Assembly: GCA_964406505.1 (NCBI GenBank)
Contig: CAYORX010000044.1
Coordinates: 1-8,272 of the forward strand
DNA from: DTU015 sp964406505
GTDB lineage: Bacteria; Bacillota; Sulfobacillia; Fermentithermobacillales; Fermentithermobacillaceae
Length of the DNA stretch: 8,272 bases
Reading direction: 5' to 3'
Within the stretch, counting starts at the first letter, position 1. The number at the start of each line of letters is the position of its first letter. The notes under the pieces were generated by a model that worked only from the letters and a program-made list of their open reading frames with translations, ran no database searches and was not told the origin of the DNA. A program made the translations under genes and the position numbers. Shown here piece by piece: positions 6,964-8,272 of this stretch.

Positions 6964-8272
6964 ATGAAAATCGATGTACTTGTAGCTGAAATAGGTAGTA
7001 CTACCACAATGGTAAACGCTATCAATCTCGGGGATAACGGTGCCAAGCCGGACTTGTTGGGACAAGGTATGAGCAGTACGCTGCAAGATCCTGAAGATAT
7101 AACTGTCGCGCTTAAATCCGCTATAAAAGATTTGAGTACCAATTTAGGCGAAAAGCACCTCGATTGGAATTTGATGATGGCAGCTTCAAGCGCTGCTGGC
7201 GGTCTTTCCATGAGCGTGCATGGACTTGTCTATGATATGACTGTAAGGGCAGCTAGGGAAGCAGTGTTAGGTGCGGGCGCCGTGGTTAAAATGATTACCG
7301 CAGGCGAGATGAATGAATCTGATAAACAACATCTCAAACAAACAAATCCAAAAATCATATTTTTGGCAGGCGGGGTAGATTATGGAGAAAAACGTACCGC
7401 AATATGGAATGCAAATAGAATAGTAGAATGTGGTTTAACAAGCCCAGTAATTTATGCAGGTAATATTGCGGCACGAAATCAAATAAGTGATATTTTTAAA
7501 AGGGCTGGAATTAAGCTATATATAACCGAAAATGTATATCCTAAAGTTGATCATCTTGTGGTAGAGCCAGCCCGCGAAGTAATTCAACGCGTTTTTGAAG
7601 AACATATTATAACCGCTCCTGGAATGGAACGGATTAAAGATATGATAAATGGTTCGATAATGCCCACTCCCGGCGCCGTGATGGAGTCTTGCAAACTTTT
7701 ATGGCCTGTTTTGGGTGACCTATGTGCCGTTGATGTTGGCGGTGCTACTGCCGATGTTCATTCTGTGGCAAAAGGCAGCCCTGAGATTCAGGCGATTTTA
7801 GAAGCCCCTGAACCCATCGCAAAAAGAACGGTCGAAGGCGATTTGGGAATCCATGTAAATGCTAAGAACATCGCTAAACTTGCTCAAGGACGGATAAGTT
7901 TTGATTTAGGTTTTGATCCAGAACCATTACTTGCCAATCTTGCAGTTATACCTAAAAATGAAGAGCAGGTTCGGCTGATATCTTATCTCAGAGATATAGC
8001 ATGTGATATAGCGTTCAGGCGGCATGCTGGCATCATAAGGCATTTGTATGGGCCGCAAGGAAGGATGACTGTAGCATCAGGTAAAGATCTTACAAATGTA
8101 AAATTTGTTATCGGAACCGGTGGGCCATTTACAAGGCTGCCGGGAGGTTTAGAGTCGCTTTCTCGCCTTACACGCAGTGGGCATGCAAGGGAATTATATC
8201 CTAGAGTTGCGAAAGCCATTATTGATAGCCAATATATTATGGCAACGTGCGGAGTATTGTCAAAAAAATTTC
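6964..8272 (+). CDS. GlmL/MutL-related ornithine degradation protein (partial, 3' end outside window)
   Basis: The frame is open from ATG 6964 to the window edge, giving 436 residues; the family is about 460 long, so only a short C-terminal piece should be missing. The protein resembles GlmL (MutL of the glutamate mutase cluster), sometimes called or-4 in ornithine clusters. Sugar-kinase/Hsp70/actin-type ATP-site motifs are visible: EIGSTTTMVNA at residues 9-19 (phosphate 1), DVGGATAD at 257-264 (phosphate 2) and GTGGPF at 384-389 (adenosine). AGGVDYGE lies at 135-142. It follows oraE by seven bases and uses a modest GTGAG ribosome binding site at 6953-6957. An in-frame ATG at 6937, inside oraE, would add nine residues but has no better ribosome binding site. 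The family's proposed role is chaperone or reactivation of B12 aminomutases; this is inferred from gene context and relatedness to ASKHA ATPases, and direct proof for the ornithine enzyme is not known to me. It is not the DNA mismatch repair MutL. Confidence 0.92.
   Translation, partial: MKIDVLVAEIGSTTTMVNAINLGDNGAKPDLLGQGMSSTLQDPEDITVALKSAIKDLSTNLGEKHLDWNLMMAASSAAGGLSMSVHGLVYDMTVRAAREAVLGAGAVVKMITAGEMNESDKQHLKQTNPKIIFLAGGVDYGEKRTAIWNANRIVECGLTSPVIYAGNIAARNQISDIFKRAGIKLYITENVYPKVDHLVVEPAREVIQRVFEEHIITAPGMERIKDMINGSIMPTPGAVMESCKLLWPVLGDLCAVDVGGATADVHSVAKGSPEIQAILEAPEPIAKRTVEGDLGIHVNAKNIAKLAQGRISFDLGFDPEPLLANLAVIPKNEEQVRLISYLRDIACDIAFRRHAGIIRHLYGPQGRMTVASGKDLTNVKFVIGTGGPFTRLPGGLESLSRLTRSGHARELYPRVAKAIIDSQYIMATCGVLSKKF

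Noticed and set aside
6855..7211. 118-codon minus-strand frame across the oraE/GlmL-like junction
   Set aside because: It is antisense to two recognised genes, with low-complexity hydrophobic and serine-rich content and no family resemblance.
6964..8272. DNA mismatch repair MutL
   Set aside because: The shared name is historical; the sequence has ASKHA-type phosphate and adenosine motifs, not the GHKL ATPase motifs of mismatch-repair MutL.

Overview
The window carries a densely packed, single-strand (+) gene cluster for anaerobic oxidative degradation of ornithine. No RNA gene, mobile element, CRISPR array or convincing terminator is visible. The pathway genes, the AT-leaning composition (estimated by eye), strong AGGAGG-type ribosome binding sites and frequent TTG/GTG starts suggest an amino-acid-fermenting anaerobe, most likely Clostridia-like Firmicutes. 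Synergistota or related anaerobes cannot be excluded.

Layout. Bases 1-12 look like the last codons of an upstream gene. Bases 13-1440 encode an amidohydrolase-superfamily enzyme that is not part of the textbook ornithine pathway. After 75 bases comes ord (1516-2547, 2,4-diaminopentanoate dehydrogenase). After another 81 bases comes a tightly coupled block: ortA (2629-2934) and ortB (2936-4354), the two subunits of 2-amino-4-ketopentanoate thiolase, then oraS (4354-4722) and oraE (4719-6956), the two subunits of adenosylcobalamin/PLP-dependent D-ornithine 4,5-aminomutase. A GlmL/MutL-like ASKHA-fold protein begins at 6964 and runs off the window at 8272, with only a short C-terminal piece apparently missing.

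How they work together. D-ornithine is rearranged by OraS/OraE to 2,4-diaminopentanoate. Ord oxidatively deaminates this to 2-amino-4-ketopentanoate. OrtA/OrtB cleave that with CoA to alanine and acetyl-CoA. The GlmL-like protein is associated with B12-dependent aminomutases and may protect or reactivate them. The racemase Orr, which makes D-ornithine from L-ornithine, is not in the window and probably lies just outside it.

The least explained element is the amidohydrolase. It has an intact binuclear-metal site pattern (HxH, Lys, His, His, Asp) and sits immediately upstream in the same direction. It could supply ornithine or another intermediate from an amide, lactam or N-acylated/carbamoylated precursor, but its substrate cannot be read from the sequence.
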